From: Rhodobiaceae bacterium
GTDB taxonomy: Bacteria; Pseudomonadota; Alphaproteobacteria; Rhizobiales; TMED25
DNA length: 62,466 nucleotides
NCBI GenBank assembly: GCA_002704755.1
Contig: PAHC01000011.1
Span: 258,491 to 320,956, forward strand
Direction of reading: 5' to 3'
Shown: in pieces, positions 1-8,688 of the stretch
Layout: each line of letters opens with the position of its first letter
How positions within the stretch are numbered: the first letter of the stretch is position 1
Position numbers and translations under genes: made by a program
The notes under the pieces: generated by a model
The model's input: the letters and a program-made list of their open reading frames with translations, nothing else
Told to the model about the DNA's origin: nothing
Database searches by the model: none

Positions 1-250
1 ATTTTTTTATTATGTCTTTGAATGTTTCATTTACAGCTTTTGAATTACAAACATCCGTTATACATATGTCAGCGACCAACTGTTCATCCTCTATTTCAGA
101 TTTTACCCTTTTGATTTCTTGTTCATTTATATCTACTAAAATAACTTTGGCCGCCTGCCTGGCGAATTCCTTTGCTATTGCTTCGCCCAACCCTTGAGCT
201 GCACCAGTAATTACCGCTACTTTACTATGTAGTTTATTTTCTTCAGACAT
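1..250 (-). CDS. SDR-family oxidoreductase, N-terminal part, cut by window edge
   Basis: Reading the minus strand from an ATG at 250 gives an open frame to the window edge, beginning MSEENKLHSKVAVITGAAQG. The TGxxxGxG-type loop (TGAAQGLG) and a following VDIN acidic turn after strand beta-2 are the NAD(P)-binding signature of classical short-chain dehydrogenases. The catalytic YxxxK lies outside the window, so the substrate cannot be guessed. It is the third gene of a minus-strand run after NIPSNAP and cupin genes, which suggests a small catabolic operon. The ORF track missed it because the frame has no stop inside the window. Confidence 0.85.
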   Translation of the reverse strand, partial: MSEENKLHSKVAVITGAAQGLGEAIAKEFARQAAKVILVDINEQEIKRVKSEIEDEQLVADICITDVCNSKAVNETFKDIIKK

Positions 251-266
251 ATTGATAGTAACAATT

Positions 267-596
267 TTATTTCTTAAATTCTATTTCAAGAGCAACAACG
301 TCTTCATTGCTTGTGTTTATCGCATTATGTTCTAATGGCGCCTTAACAAGAGAAGTGGTTTTTGGAATATAATTTATTTCTTTTGTTGTGCCATCTGGAA
401 ATTCAAACATTAATTTTCCTGTTGACAATTGAATTGGCATATAATCCATTTCATGCAAATGCCATCCTGTTTGTTCACCTGGTTTAAAAGTCCAATGAGT
501 TACAATAATCTCATCATTTTCTAGAACGATTTTATGGTCCGCAATTTTTCTTTCTGAAGAATGTTCTGCTGTTTTAGAGCCCAGCTTTGTTGACAT
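267..596 (-). CDS. Small single-domain cupin protein
   Basis: This 109-residue protein has a cupin fold. Motif 1 is recognisable as GEQTGWHLHEMDYM (around residues 40-53) and motif 2 as the later P-x-x-H-x-x-x-N stretch (APLEHNAIN). It resembles small cupins of the BauB type, for which no firm reaction is known, so I give no enzyme activity. It lies between a NIPSNAP gene and an SDR gene on the same strand, 16-21 bp from each, which points to co-transcription. The opposite-strand ORFs here are shadows. Confidence 0.8.
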   Translation of the reverse strand: MSTKLGSKTAEHSSERKIADHKIVLENDEIIVTHWTFKPGEQTGWHLHEMDYMPIQLSTGKLMFEFPDGTTKEINYIPKTTSLVKAPLEHNAINTSNEDVVALEIEFKK

Positions 597-617
597 TTAT
601 TCCTCCATTTAATTATA

Positions 618-944
618 TTATTTTAATTTTGAAAATTTTGTAGGTTGCAAAATCTGGTTTGAATATGAAGATACGAGTGGTCCATCAGGTTCTGTTGCTG
701 CTCTCGCTTTAATCCATTCTGGGTCTGCTTGGAATGCATTCCATTTTTCTTCACGCTCAGCAAGTGAGTTCCATTCAAGCAAATAAGTAACATCCATATT
801 CGACTGCCCAATAAGAGTAGTCCAGAAACCAACTGATTTAATTCCATATTTTTCCCAAAAACCGAAAACAACATTCTCAAATCTGTCCAAGACCTTTGGT
901 AATTTTCCTGGTGTACAATGATATACCCTAATCTCATAAATCAT
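618..944 (-). CDS. NIPSNAP-family protein
   Basis: The 108-residue product starts MIYEIRVYHCTPGKLPKVL and keeps the family pattern: an early E-x-R-x-Y strand, a central GFW turn and a W-x-x-x-A-E-R-x-x-K-W-x-A-F helix. NIPSNAP domains form ferredoxin-like dimeric alpha/beta barrels. Their biochemical role in bacteria is mostly unknown, although they often neighbour catabolic enzymes, as here with a cupin and an SDR. It is probably the first gene of that three-gene unit. The overlapping ORF 623..937 in another frame has no family features and is rejected. Confidence 0.85.
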   Translation of the reverse strand: MIYEIRVYHCTPGKLPKVLDRFENVVFGFWEKYGIKSVGFWTTLIGQSNMDVTYLLEWNSLAEREEKWNAFQADPEWIKARAATEPDGPLVSSYSNQILQPTKFSKLK

Positions 945-1018
945 ATTTCTTATCCCTTTTTTTATTTAATATAACGTTTTAATTATAAGCTATAAATTCT
1001 ACTCTTACACTTAATTTA

Positions 1019-1576
1019 TTAAATACCCATCCACATGGATTTAATTTCTTCAGCTTGAATGGGAGTGATAGGTCCGAGATACTTCTTTACAATATTACCT
1101 TCTCTCCCAACAATAATAGTTTCTGGCACACCAAATATTCCCAATGTCACTGCAGACACTCCATCCAAATCAAAGCCTATACCTGAATATGGGTTTCCTA
1201 ATTCTTTCAAAAAACTATCAGCATTTTCATATTTATCTCTGTAATTAATCCCATATATTGGAATAGATAAATCACTAAGTTCCATCAAATACTCATGTTC
1301 AGCTCTACAAGGAGTACACCAAGATGCCCAAATATTAACTAAAGAAATTTCATTTTTTTGAAAATCAATATTACCAAAACCTGAATATATTGTTCCATCT
1401 AGCTCTACATCTTGATATTCAATTTTAGGGAAAGCTTTCCCTGTAAAAACTGAGCTATTCTTCTGGATAAGATTATTATTATCTCTCTGCAAACTATCAT
1501 AAAAAAAATAGATAAGTATAAGAAATAAGAATAATGGGATTAAATAGAAGAAATTCTTTTTATTTCCTTTTTTCAC
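1019..1576 (-). CDS. ccmG: Thiol:disulfide interchange protein CcmG/DsbE
   Basis: Membrane-anchored thioredoxin-like protein that reduces apocytochrome c haem-binding cysteines in the periplasm. An N-terminal hydrophobic helix is followed by a thioredoxin domain with the active site WCTPC (in WASWCTPCRAEHEYL) and the cis-proline region GVPETI. The ORF track starts at an ATG at 1597. I prefer the GTG at 1576, because AAGGGAGAGG lies just before it, which is a strong Shine-Dalgarno match. That start shortens the overlap with ccmD to 17 bp. It closes the minus-strand ccmABCDG cluster. Confidence 0.92.
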   Translation of the reverse strand: MKKGNKKNFFYLIPLFLFLILIYFFYDSLQRDNNNLIQKNSSVFTGKAFPKIEYQDVELDGTIYSGFGNIDFQKNEISLVNIWASWCTPCRAEHEYLMELSDLSIPIYGINYRDKYENADSFLKELGNPYSGIGFDLDGVSAVTLGIFGVPETIIVGREGNIVKKYLGPITPIQAEEIKSMWMGI

Positions 1577-1709
1577 GCCTCTCCCTTCCACTATCATTCA
1601 TTGAGTTAATCTTTTTGAGTCTTTTATTCAAATGAATATGATAAATTGATATAAGAATAATTGCAGTACAGTATGAAAATAAAATAAAATATAGATAGTA
1701 ATTTTCCAT
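1560..1709 (-). CDS. ccmD: Haem exporter subunit CcmD (short ORF missed by the track)
   Basis: A 49-codon frame runs from ATG at 1709 to TAA at 1560. The product begins MENYYLYFILFSYCTAIILI and has one transmembrane helix followed by a strongly basic cytoplasmic tail (KRLKKINS...RERREKRK). This is the usual architecture of CcmD, which helps release holo-CcmE from the CcmABC complex. Size, topology and position between ccmC and ccmG all agree; sequence conservation in this family is weak, so the call rests largely on context. It overlaps the start of ccmG. Confidence 0.85.
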   Translation of the reverse strand: MENYYLYFILFSYCTAIILISIYHIHLNKRLKKINSMNDSGRERREKRK

Positions 1710-1726
1710 CAATTATATCTAACCTC

Positions 1727-2443
1727 TTAATTTGCTTTGGATTGTCTGAATTTGTTTTCAAGCAGTTCAATCTTTATAGACAACAATAAGTAATATAAGA
1801 ATAAGAATATAAAACCAAGAAAAACAATCAATAATGGATATAACATACTCGTATGTATTGTGGGACCATCAAGTCTTAATACACTTGCTGGCTGATGTAA
1901 TGTATTCCACCAATCAACTGAAAATTTAATTATTGGAATATTAATAAGTCCTAGTATTGAGTAAACCGCAGCAATTTTTGAGTATTTATTTTCACCATTT
2001 TCCATCCTGTAAATCAATATTAAGCCGAGATAAATAAACAACAGCACCAACATGGATGTTAAACGTGCATCCCAAACCCACCATACACCCCACATTGGCC
2101 TTCCCCAAAATATGCCAGATATAAGAACAATAAGTGTAAAAATCAATCCTAAAGGTGCAGATGCTTTTGCAATTATTGAAGCCGTTGGTATTTTTCTTAT
2201 CAAAAATAATAAATTTGCAATAGCAATTGAGGTATAAATTCCCATACTCAACCAAGCAGATGGAACATGAATATACATAATTTTTACCATGATGCCCTGC
2301 TGGTAATCATTTGGTGATATAAAGAAAACATAATAAAAACCAAATGCAAGGAAAAGACAACCTAGAATAAATATGTACAAAACAAACTTATTGATTAGAT
2401 TTAGTAGTCGATTTGGATTAAAAACTTTCAAATTAAACCTCAA
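1727..2443 (-). CDS. ccmC: Haem exporter permease CcmC
   Basis: Six-helix inner-membrane protein that presents haem to CcmE. The tryptophan-rich periplasmic motif WGVWWVWDARLTS (about residues 116-128) is diagnostic for the haem-handling WWD family. Conserved histidines lie on either side, in HVPSAW and in LHQPASV. The frame overlaps the end of ccmB. The track start is TTG at 2443; a second TTG at 2431 has GAGG at a good distance, so the true protein may be four residues shorter. Length (about 235) is normal for the family. Confidence 0.95.
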   Translation of the reverse strand: MRFNLKVFNPNRLLNLINKFVLYIFILGCLFLAFGFYYVFFISPNDYQQGIMVKIMYIHVPSAWLSMGIYTSIAIANLLFLIRKIPTASIIAKASAPLGLIFTLIVLISGIFWGRPMWGVWWVWDARLTSMLVLLFIYLGLILIYRMENGENKYSKIAAVYSILGLINIPIIKFSVDWWNTLHQPASVLRLDGPTIHTSMLYPLLIVFLGFIFLFLYYLLLSIKIELLENKFRQSKAN

Positions 2444-3108
2444 TCAGAATTAACTTTTAGTACATATATCAATAAATATGGCACAAATACAATTGCGAAG
2501 ATTGATGCAGAAGTTAAAAGCATAAGTGATCTAGAAAAACTAAAATTCATAATATCATTTTCAATAAAAGGTAAAGTACCAAAAATTAATATGGGAATAT
2601 AAAATGGTATTATCAATATTGTTATTAGTAAGCTAGGATTTGATACACGCAATGCCATTGCAGAGCCCATAGAAGCGATCAAAATCATAAAGGGACTACT
2701 TATAATTATCATTAAAATTATTTGCTTAATATTACCTAATGGTAGATTTAAAATAATCCCCCCAAGTGGTAAAAAAATCACTAAGGGTAGAACTACAATT
2801 AGCCAGAAGCTGATGATCTTACTAATAATGGCTAACTCGGGTAATTCAGACTCGATTAAAATTAAATCCAAAGAACCATCCTTAAAATCATTCTCAAAAA
2901 CAATACTTATATTTAATAAAATCGACAAAAAAAATGCAATCCAGAGTAACCCAGGGGATATTGATTCAAGTACTTTGATATCTGGTCCTATCCCAATTGG
3001 AAGTATGGAGGTCACAACAAGAAAAAAAATAATGGCTATTAATATTGATGATTTATTTCTAAAGTAAATATGGAGATCTCTTTTTATTATTGGGACTATA
3101 TGGTTCAT
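2440..3108 (-). CDS. ccmB: Haem exporter permease CcmB
   Basis: About 222 residues with six predicted membrane helices and the CcmB-type N-terminus (IIKRDLHIYFRNKSS). It is the membrane subunit of the CcmAB ABC module that drives haem-CcmE release. The ORF track opens at a TTG at 3123, inside ccmA. The ATG at 3108, giving MNHIVPIIKRDL, fits the family better and lies just after the ccmA stop. It is coupled to ccmC by a short overlap. Confidence 0.93.
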   Translation of the reverse strand: MNHIVPIIKRDLHIYFRNKSSILIAIIFFLVVTSILPIGIGPDIKVLESISPGLLWIAFFLSILLNISIVFENDFKDGSLDLILIESELPELAIISKIISFWLIVVLPLVIFLPLGGIILNLPLGNIKQIILMIIISSPFMILIASMGSAMALRVSNPSLLITILIIPFYIPILIFGTLPFIENDIMNFSFSRSLMLLTSASIFAIVFVPYLLIYVLKVNSD

Positions 3109-3112
3109 ATTT

Positions 3113-3715
3113 TTAATTGCCAAGAGTAATGATTTGTTCTTTTGAAAAAATTGATTTTGTATGTGAGGTAACTAAAACCAAATTATCTGCTGATATACGA
3201 TCCGAAATAAGTTTTTTAATTGTTTCTGTTGAGTCCATATCGAGATTAGACAGAGGTTCATCTAATAACCAAATTGGTTTGTTTGATAAAAGCACCCTCA
3301 TGAAGGCAAGCTTCTTCTTTTGTCCCTGAGATAACTCTGATACATTCAAATATCTTAATCTGTCTATTTCTAAGAGTCGAAAATTATTTTCATCCAAAGT
3401 ATTTTGATAAAAATCACTCCAAAAAGAAATATTTTGTTCAACTGTTAGTTCTTCTTTTAAAACTAATTTATGGCCAAGATACGCAATCATTCCTTTTGGT
3501 GCGAAAATTGAACCATTTTTATCTGAAAATAAAATATCACCTTCATCACACCTTTCTATCCCTGCGATCAACTTTAACAAAGTCGACTTTCCTGTTCCAT
3601 TCTTACCAAAAAGAACTGTTATTTTATCAGCTGAAAGATCAATGTTAGTATCTTCAAAAACTTTTTTTTCTCCATAAGAAAAATTCAAACCTTGTATGTG
3701 TAATTTCATAAGCAT
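3113..3715 (-). CDS. ccmA: Haem exporter ATP-binding protein CcmA
   Basis: 200-residue ABC ATPase of the cytochrome c maturation system. Walker A is GKNGTGKSTLL, the signature is LSQGQKKKLAF, and Walker B leads into LLDEPLSNLD. It is short, as CcmA proteins are. It heads the minus-strand ccm operon and is divergent from the aconitase gene across a 138-bp spacer that must hold both promoters. I see only weak sigma-70-like boxes there. Confidence 0.95.
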   Translation of the reverse strand: MLMKLHIQGLNFSYGEKKVFEDTNIDLSADKITVLFGKNGTGKSTLLKLIAGIERCDEGDILFSDKNGSIFAPKGMIAYLGHKLVLKEELTVEQNISFWSDFYQNTLDENNFRLLEIDRLRYLNVSELSQGQKKKLAFMRVLLSNKPIWLLDEPLSNLDMDSTETIKKLISDRISADNLVLVTSHTKSIFSKEQIITLGN

Positions 3716-3853
3716 AAAATTGTGTTTGTTTATTTATAATTATATAGATAACATTAAATACTTACACGATCAAAATATACTTGAATGTCTTTTCTATCAT
3801 GGTAAAACAATATAAAAATTTAGGTTAATTAGAAGATAAAAAATGAGCAAAAA

Positions 3854-6646
3854 ATGAGTGCATATGAAAATTATTTAAAAGATATAGGGACACGAAAAAA
3901 AGAGGGTCTTAATCCAAAACCAATTGAAGATAGTCAAACAGTTATAGAACTAATTAGCCACATAAAACAAAATACTAATCATAAAAAAGATTGCTTAAAT
4001 CATCTAATTTACAATACGTTGCCGGGTACAACTGGTGCAGCAAAAGAGAAAGCAAAGTTTCTAAAAGAAATCATATTGGGCTCACTTCAGATTCCAGAAA
4101 TAGATAATAAATTTGCTTTTGAATTATTATCTCATATGAAAGGTGGCCCATCCATCAAAGTCCTAATTGATCTTGCATTAAGTAACAATGAAGAGACAGC
4201 TCATCAGTCCAGTAATATTCTCAAAAGTCAGGTGTTTTTATATGATGCAGATATAGAGAGACTCAAACAAGCTTATGAAAATGGTAATAAAATTGCAACA
4301 GATATCCTACAAAGCTATGCCCATGCTGAGTTCTTCACAAACCTTCCTGATGTTGAAGAAGGAATAGACGTGGTAACCTACATTGCTGCAGAGGGTGATA
4401 TTTCAACGGATCTACTCTCTCCTGGAAATCAGGCCCATTCAAGAGCAGATAGAGAATTACATGGAAAATGTTTTATTTCTGATGAGGCACAATCTAAAAT
4501 TCTTGAACTAAAAAACAAACACCCAGACAAACGAATTATGCTCATAGCCGAAAAGGGTACTATGGGAGTTGGTTCATCTCGCATGTCTGGTGTGAATAAT
4601 GCAGCCTTATGGACTGGGAAAAAAGCAAGCCCATATGTGCCATTTGTAAATTTTGCACCTATCGTTGCAGGTTCATACGGAATCTCACCAATATTTCAAA
4701 CAACTGTTGAGGTTACTGGTGGCATCGGTATCAACTTAAAGAATTGGATTAAGGCTCTTGATAATAATGGACATCCAATATTAAACAATGACGGAAACCC
4801 TGTTCTCACACAAACTTACACAGTTGATACTGGTACTGTACTAAAAATTAATACAAAAACAAAGAAACTCTATAATGAAACAGGTCAAAAAGAATTAGTT
4901 GATATATCATCTGCATTTACACAACAGAATCTCGATTTTATCAGAGCAGGTGGCTCATATGCAGTTGTATTTGGGAAAAAACTTCAAAATCTTGCATGTC
5001 AGATCTTAAAAATTAGTTTGAATTCACCCTATGCAGAAACAAATATTGTATCAATTCCAAATCAAGGAATGACTGCAGTAGAGAAAATATTTAACGCTAA
5101 TGCAATTGGTGTTGATGATAAAATTACCCTACATGCAGGTTCTGATGTGAGGGTGAAGGTAAATATAGTTGGTTCGCAAGATACTACTGGTCCAATGACC
5201 GTACAAGAATTAGAAGCAATGGCAGCAACAACTATTGCGCCTACCATAGATGGCGCATATCAATCAGGATGCCATACAGCATCAGTTTGGGACCTAAAAG
5301 CCCAACAAAACACTCCAAAATTAATGAAATTTATGAATCAATTTGGGCTCATTACAGGCCGTGATCCAAAAGATAATTATCACCCCATGACTGATGTTAT
5401 TCACAAAGTTCTTAACGACATAACCGTTGATGATTGGTCAATAATTATAGGAGGTGACTCTCATACAAGAATGTCAAAAGGTGTCGCTTTTGGTGCTGAC
5501 TCAGGAACGGTAGCCCTTGCATTAGCAACTGGTGAAGCTTCAATGCCTATCCCAGAGTCAGTTAAAGTTACTTTCAAAGGTAAAATGGAAAGCCATATGG
5601 ATTTTAGAGATGTTGTTCACGCAACACAAGCTCAAATGCTTGAGCAATTTGATGAAAATGTGTTCCAAGGTAGAATAATTGAGGTACATATTGGTACACT
5701 ACTTGCAGATCAGGCATTTACATTTACAGATTGGTCTGCAGAAATGAAAGCAAAAGCTGCAATTTGTATTTCAAATGATGAAACCTTAATTGAGTCACTT
5801 CAAATAGCAATATCTAGAATAAAAACTATGATTGAGAAAGGTATGGATAACTCAAGTGGCATGCTCAATAATCTAGTTAACATTGCTACCAAAAGAATTA
5901 ATCAAATAAAAACAAATGAAAAACCAACATTAAAGCCTGATACAAATGCAAAATATTACGCAGAAGTAGTTGTTGATCTTGACAAAATAGTTGAACCAAT
6001 GATCGCGGACCCAGATGTTGAAAATATCGATATATCAAAGAGATATACTCACGATACAATCAGACCGATTTCTTATTATAAAGCTGAAAAGAAGGTAGAC
6101 CTTGGATTTGTTGGATCTTGCATGGTTCATAAGGGCGATCTTAAAATTGTAGCAAAAATGCTAAGGAATCTTGAAAAAGCTGAGGGTGGAGTTAAATTTA
6201 ACGCACCACTAGTTGTTACGGCGCCGACATACAATATTATAGATGAGCTAACTGAAGAAGGTGATTGGGAGATTCTGCAAAAATACTCAGGATTTGAATT
6301 TGATGATACAAATCCAAAGAATACAGCGCGTACAGAATACAAAAATATACTTTATTTAGAGAGGCCAGGTTGTAATTTATGTATGGGTAACCAAGAAAAA
6401 GCTGAGAAAGGCGATACTGTCCTTGCAACATCAACAAGGTTGTTCAAAGGTCGTGTTGTAGAAGACTCAAATGCCAAAAAGGGTGAGTCACTATTAGCCT
6501 CTACTCCAGTTGTTGTATTATCAGCAATCTTAGGAAGAACTCCGACATTTGCTGAATACAAATCCGCAGTTGTTGGCATTGATTTAACCAAGTTTATACC
6601 TCCAAAATCAGGGGATATTAGAGACTCCCTATCAATTCATTATTAA
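3854..6646 (+). CDS. acnB: Aconitate hydratase B (bifunctional aconitase / 2-methylisocitrate dehydratase)
   Basis: 930-residue TCA-cycle enzyme converting citrate to isocitrate. The domain order is AcnB type: an N-terminal HEAT-like helical region (about 1-165), then the swivel domain, then the Fe-S catalytic domains. Cluster ligands are visible as SCMVH near residue 757 and CNLCMGN near 840. GGDSHTRMSKG is the active-site loop, and the substrate-binding arginine motif is STRLFKGR. The protein is longer than the enterobacterial form (about 865). Many alphaproteobacteria carry acnA at this place next to ccmA, so the AcnB type here is notable. Confidence 0.95.
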   Translation: MSAYENYLKDIGTRKKEGLNPKPIEDSQTVIELISHIKQNTNHKKDCLNHLIYNTLPGTTGAAKEKAKFLKEIILGSLQIPEIDNKFAFELLSHMKGGPSIKVLIDLALSNNEETAHQSSNILKSQVFLYDADIERLKQAYENGNKIATDILQSYAHAEFFTNLPDVEEGIDVVTYIAAEGDISTDLLSPGNQAHSRADRELHGKCFISDEAQSKILELKNKHPDKRIMLIAEKGTMGVGSSRMSGVNNAALWTGKKASPYVPFVNFAPIVAGSYGISPIFQTTVEVTGGIGINLKNWIKALDNNGHPILNNDGNPVLTQTYTVDTGTVLKINTKTKKLYNETGQKELVDISSAFTQQNLDFIRAGGSYAVVFGKKLQNLACQILKISLNSPYAETNIVSIPNQGMTAVEKIFNANAIGVDDKITLHAGSDVRVKVNIVGSQDTTGPMTVQELEAMAATTIAPTIDGAYQSGCHTASVWDLKAQQNTPKLMKFMNQFGLITGRDPKDNYHPMTDVIHKVLNDITVDDWSIIIGGDSHTRMSKGVAFGADSGTVALALATGEASMPIPESVKVTFKGKMESHMDFRDVVHATQAQMLEQFDENVFQGRIIEVHIGTLLADQAFTFTDWSAEMKAKAAICISNDETLIESLQIAISRIKTMIEKGMDNSSGMLNNLVNIATKRINQIKTNEKPTLKPDTNAKYYAEVVVDLDKIVEPMIADPDVENIDISKRYTHDTIRPISYYKAEKKVDLGFVGSCMVHKGDLKIVAKMLRNLEKAEGGVKFNAPLVVTAPTYNIIDELTEEGDWEILQKYSGFEFDDTNPKNTARTEYKNILYLERPGCNLCMGNQEKAEKGDTVLATSTRLFKGRVVEDSNAKKGESLLASTPVVVLSAILGRTPTFAEYKSAVVGIDLTKFIPPKSGDIRDSLSIHY

Positions 6647-6679
6647 ATATGGCATTTTGAGTTATAAGCGATCGAATCC

Positions 6680-8542
6680 TTAATTTACATTATTCAATAA
6701 CTCAAGTATGTCTTTTCCGAATGTTTTTATATTATGGGGTTTCTCACCATCCATAATTAAAGCATAATCCAGTAGCACCCTTACTAAGGTTTCTACTTGT
6801 TTAGATTTATTATTTTTTGCTTTCTTCTGGATTAACCCGAAGATAGGGTGATTTGGATTAATTTCTAGTACAGGTTTACTTACTTGAAATCCTTGGCGCT
6901 CATTTAGTATCTTTTGCATCGTCTTATCATAGCCATTATCTGCAATTGCAATGCAAGCTGGACTATCAACCAGACTCGCATTACTCCTTACTTCACTTAC
7001 ATTATCTACTAAAATCTTTGATATTAGTGGCAGCAGATCGGATACATTAGAGCTGTTATCCTTTTTATTATTTCTTTTATGAGATTTATCGGTGATATCT
7101 ATATCAGCTATTTCATCTTTTGCATGAGCTACATGCTTTAATTCATAATTTTCATATAAATTTTGAACTGTAGTCCAAAAACTATCCACTGGATCAGTAA
7201 GAATTATTACTTCAACATCTCTCGCCTTAAAGCCTTCCAATATTGGGTTAGCAATCGCGGATTCAAAATCATCTGCAGTCATATAATAAATAGATTTCTG
7301 ACCCTCTTTAAGATCTTTGATATATTGATCAAGTGACCTTAATTCTTCATCAGATTTTGTAGAATTAAATCTAAATAATTTTAGTAGCTCGCTCTTTTTT
7401 TCAAAATCTTCATAAATACCTTCTTTTATGACAGCACCGAATGTCCTCCATAAGGTTTCATAAGTTTCATTTTCATCCTTAGCCATTTTTGTAAGCGTAG
7501 AAATAATTCTGTTTTTTACAGCATTTTTTATTGATAATAGTATATGGTTTTCTTGAAGTACTTCTCGACTTACTGTAAGAGGAATATCTGCACAATCAAT
7601 TACACCGCTTACAAATCTAAAATATGCTGGAATAACCTCGGTATCTTCACTGATTAATACTCTTTTTACGTAGAGCTTTAACTTAGCTTTTCTTTGTTGA
7701 TCAAATAAGTCAAATGGTCTGGCTGAAGGTATATATAATAGAACATTATACTCATATCTACCCTCAGCTTTGTAATGTATTGTTGATAATGGTTTGTCAA
7801 AATTGTGACTTATAAGATTATAATGTTCCTGATATTGCTGCTCTGTAACGTCTGTCTTTGCCTTCATCCAGATTGCGCTTGCTGAATTAATTTGTTCATC
7901 TGGGCTACTATCACGTTCAATAATGAAAATTGGGAAGTTTATATTATCTGAGTATTTTGTTATAATACTTTTCAAATTGACATATTCTAGAAAATCTTTT
8001 GATTCCTCATTTATCTCAATGATAATACTTGTACCAATAGGATGCTCATTTGTGTATTTTTCGATTGAATAGGATCCTGTTCCATCGGATGCCCATAAAT
8101 TAACCTCTTCAGAGTCATACTTCCTAGAAATCACTTTTACATTGTTGGATACAATGAAGGCAGAATAAAAACCAATACCAAATTGACCAATTTGCATAGT
8201 ACTACTTTTATCTTCAGATAAACTTTCAATAAAAGATTTTGTTCCTGATTTTGCGATGGTTCCAAGATTTTCCTCTAACTCTTCAGATGTCATCCCAATC
8301 CCATTATCAGAGATAGTAATGGATTTAGCTTTTTCATCAATTTTGATATTTATTTTTAAATCTTCAGTTTTGAGGTCTGACTGTTTTGCTGCTAGATATC
8401 TTAATTTATCACAGGCATCAGATGCATTTGATATTAGCTCACGAAGAAATATTTCTTTATTTGAATATATAGAATGGGTGAGAATCTGAAGTAATCTACT
8501 TACCTCAGCTGTGAATTCTTTTTTTACCGGTTTTTTTGCCAT
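6680..8542 (-). CDS. htpG: Molecular chaperone HtpG (bacterial Hsp90)
   Basis: About 620 residues of cytosolic Hsp90. The N-terminal GHKL ATPase domain has RELISNASDACDKLR, DNGIGM and the G2 motif IGQFGIGFYSAF. The middle domain contains SREVLQ, and the C-terminal dimerisation domain follows. The track begins at a TTG (8554). The ATG at 8542 is preceded by TTGAGGGAAAAA and gives MAKKPVKKEFTAEV, matching family N-termini, so I use it. A heat-shock-like promoter lies upstream. It converges with acnB, with 33 bp between the stops. Confidence 0.96.
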   Translation of the reverse strand: MAKKPVKKEFTAEVSRLLQILTHSIYSNKEIFLRELISNASDACDKLRYLAAKQSDLKTEDLKINIKIDEKAKSITISDNGIGMTSEELEENLGTIAKSGTKSFIESLSEDKSSTMQIGQFGIGFYSAFIVSNNVKVISRKYDSEEVNLWASDGTGSYSIEKYTNEHPIGTSIIIEINEESKDFLEYVNLKSIITKYSDNINFPIFIIERDSSPDEQINSASAIWMKAKTDVTEQQYQEHYNLISHNFDKPLSTIHYKAEGRYEYNVLLYIPSARPFDLFDQQRKAKLKLYVKRVLISEDTEVIPAYFRFVSGVIDCADIPLTVSREVLQENHILLSIKNAVKNRIISTLTKMAKDENETYETLWRTFGAVIKEGIYEDFEKKSELLKLFRFNSTKSDEELRSLDQYIKDLKEGQKSIYYMTADDFESAIANPILEGFKARDVEVIILTDPVDSFWTTVQNLYENYELKHVAHAKDEIADIDITDKSHKRNNKKDNSSNVSDLLPLISKILVDNVSEVRSNASLVDSPACIAIADNGYDKTMQKILNERQGFQVSKPVLEINPNHPIFGLIQKKAKNNKSKQVETLVRVLLDYALIMDGEKPHNIKTFGKDILELLNNVN

Positions 8543-8590
8543 TTTTTCCCTCAAAAGTTCCCTATTTATTAATTTAGTAATGTTTCTATT

Positions 8591-8620
8591 TATATGGGTA
8601 ATGATAATTTATTTTCCAAC
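8591..8620 (-). promoter_or_regulatory. Candidate sigma-32 (RpoH) promoter of htpG
   Basis: On the minus strand GTTGGAA is followed after 16 bp by CCCATATA. This is close to the heat-shock consensus (CTTGAAA, 11-16 bp, CCCATNTA), with the -10 box matching better than the -35. Initiation would give a leader of about 40 nt. htpG is a classical RpoH target, which supports the reading. No CIRCE inverted repeat is seen. Confidence 0.45.
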
Positions 8621-8688
8621 AGATTATCTTTCTCATAGTGATTTTTTTTATGTATGCTAAACTTAAAATAGCAATATAAATTGGTTCG

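Noticed and set aside
12-197. Plus-strand ORF at the left edge
   Set aside because: It is the antisense shadow of the partial SDR gene on the minus strand.
973-978. AACGTT element near the NIPSNAP gene as another RpoE site; similar elements at 10758-10763 and 25896-25901
   Set aside because: No TGATC-like box lies 17 bp upstream on either strand, so the AACGTT core alone is not evidence of the promoter.
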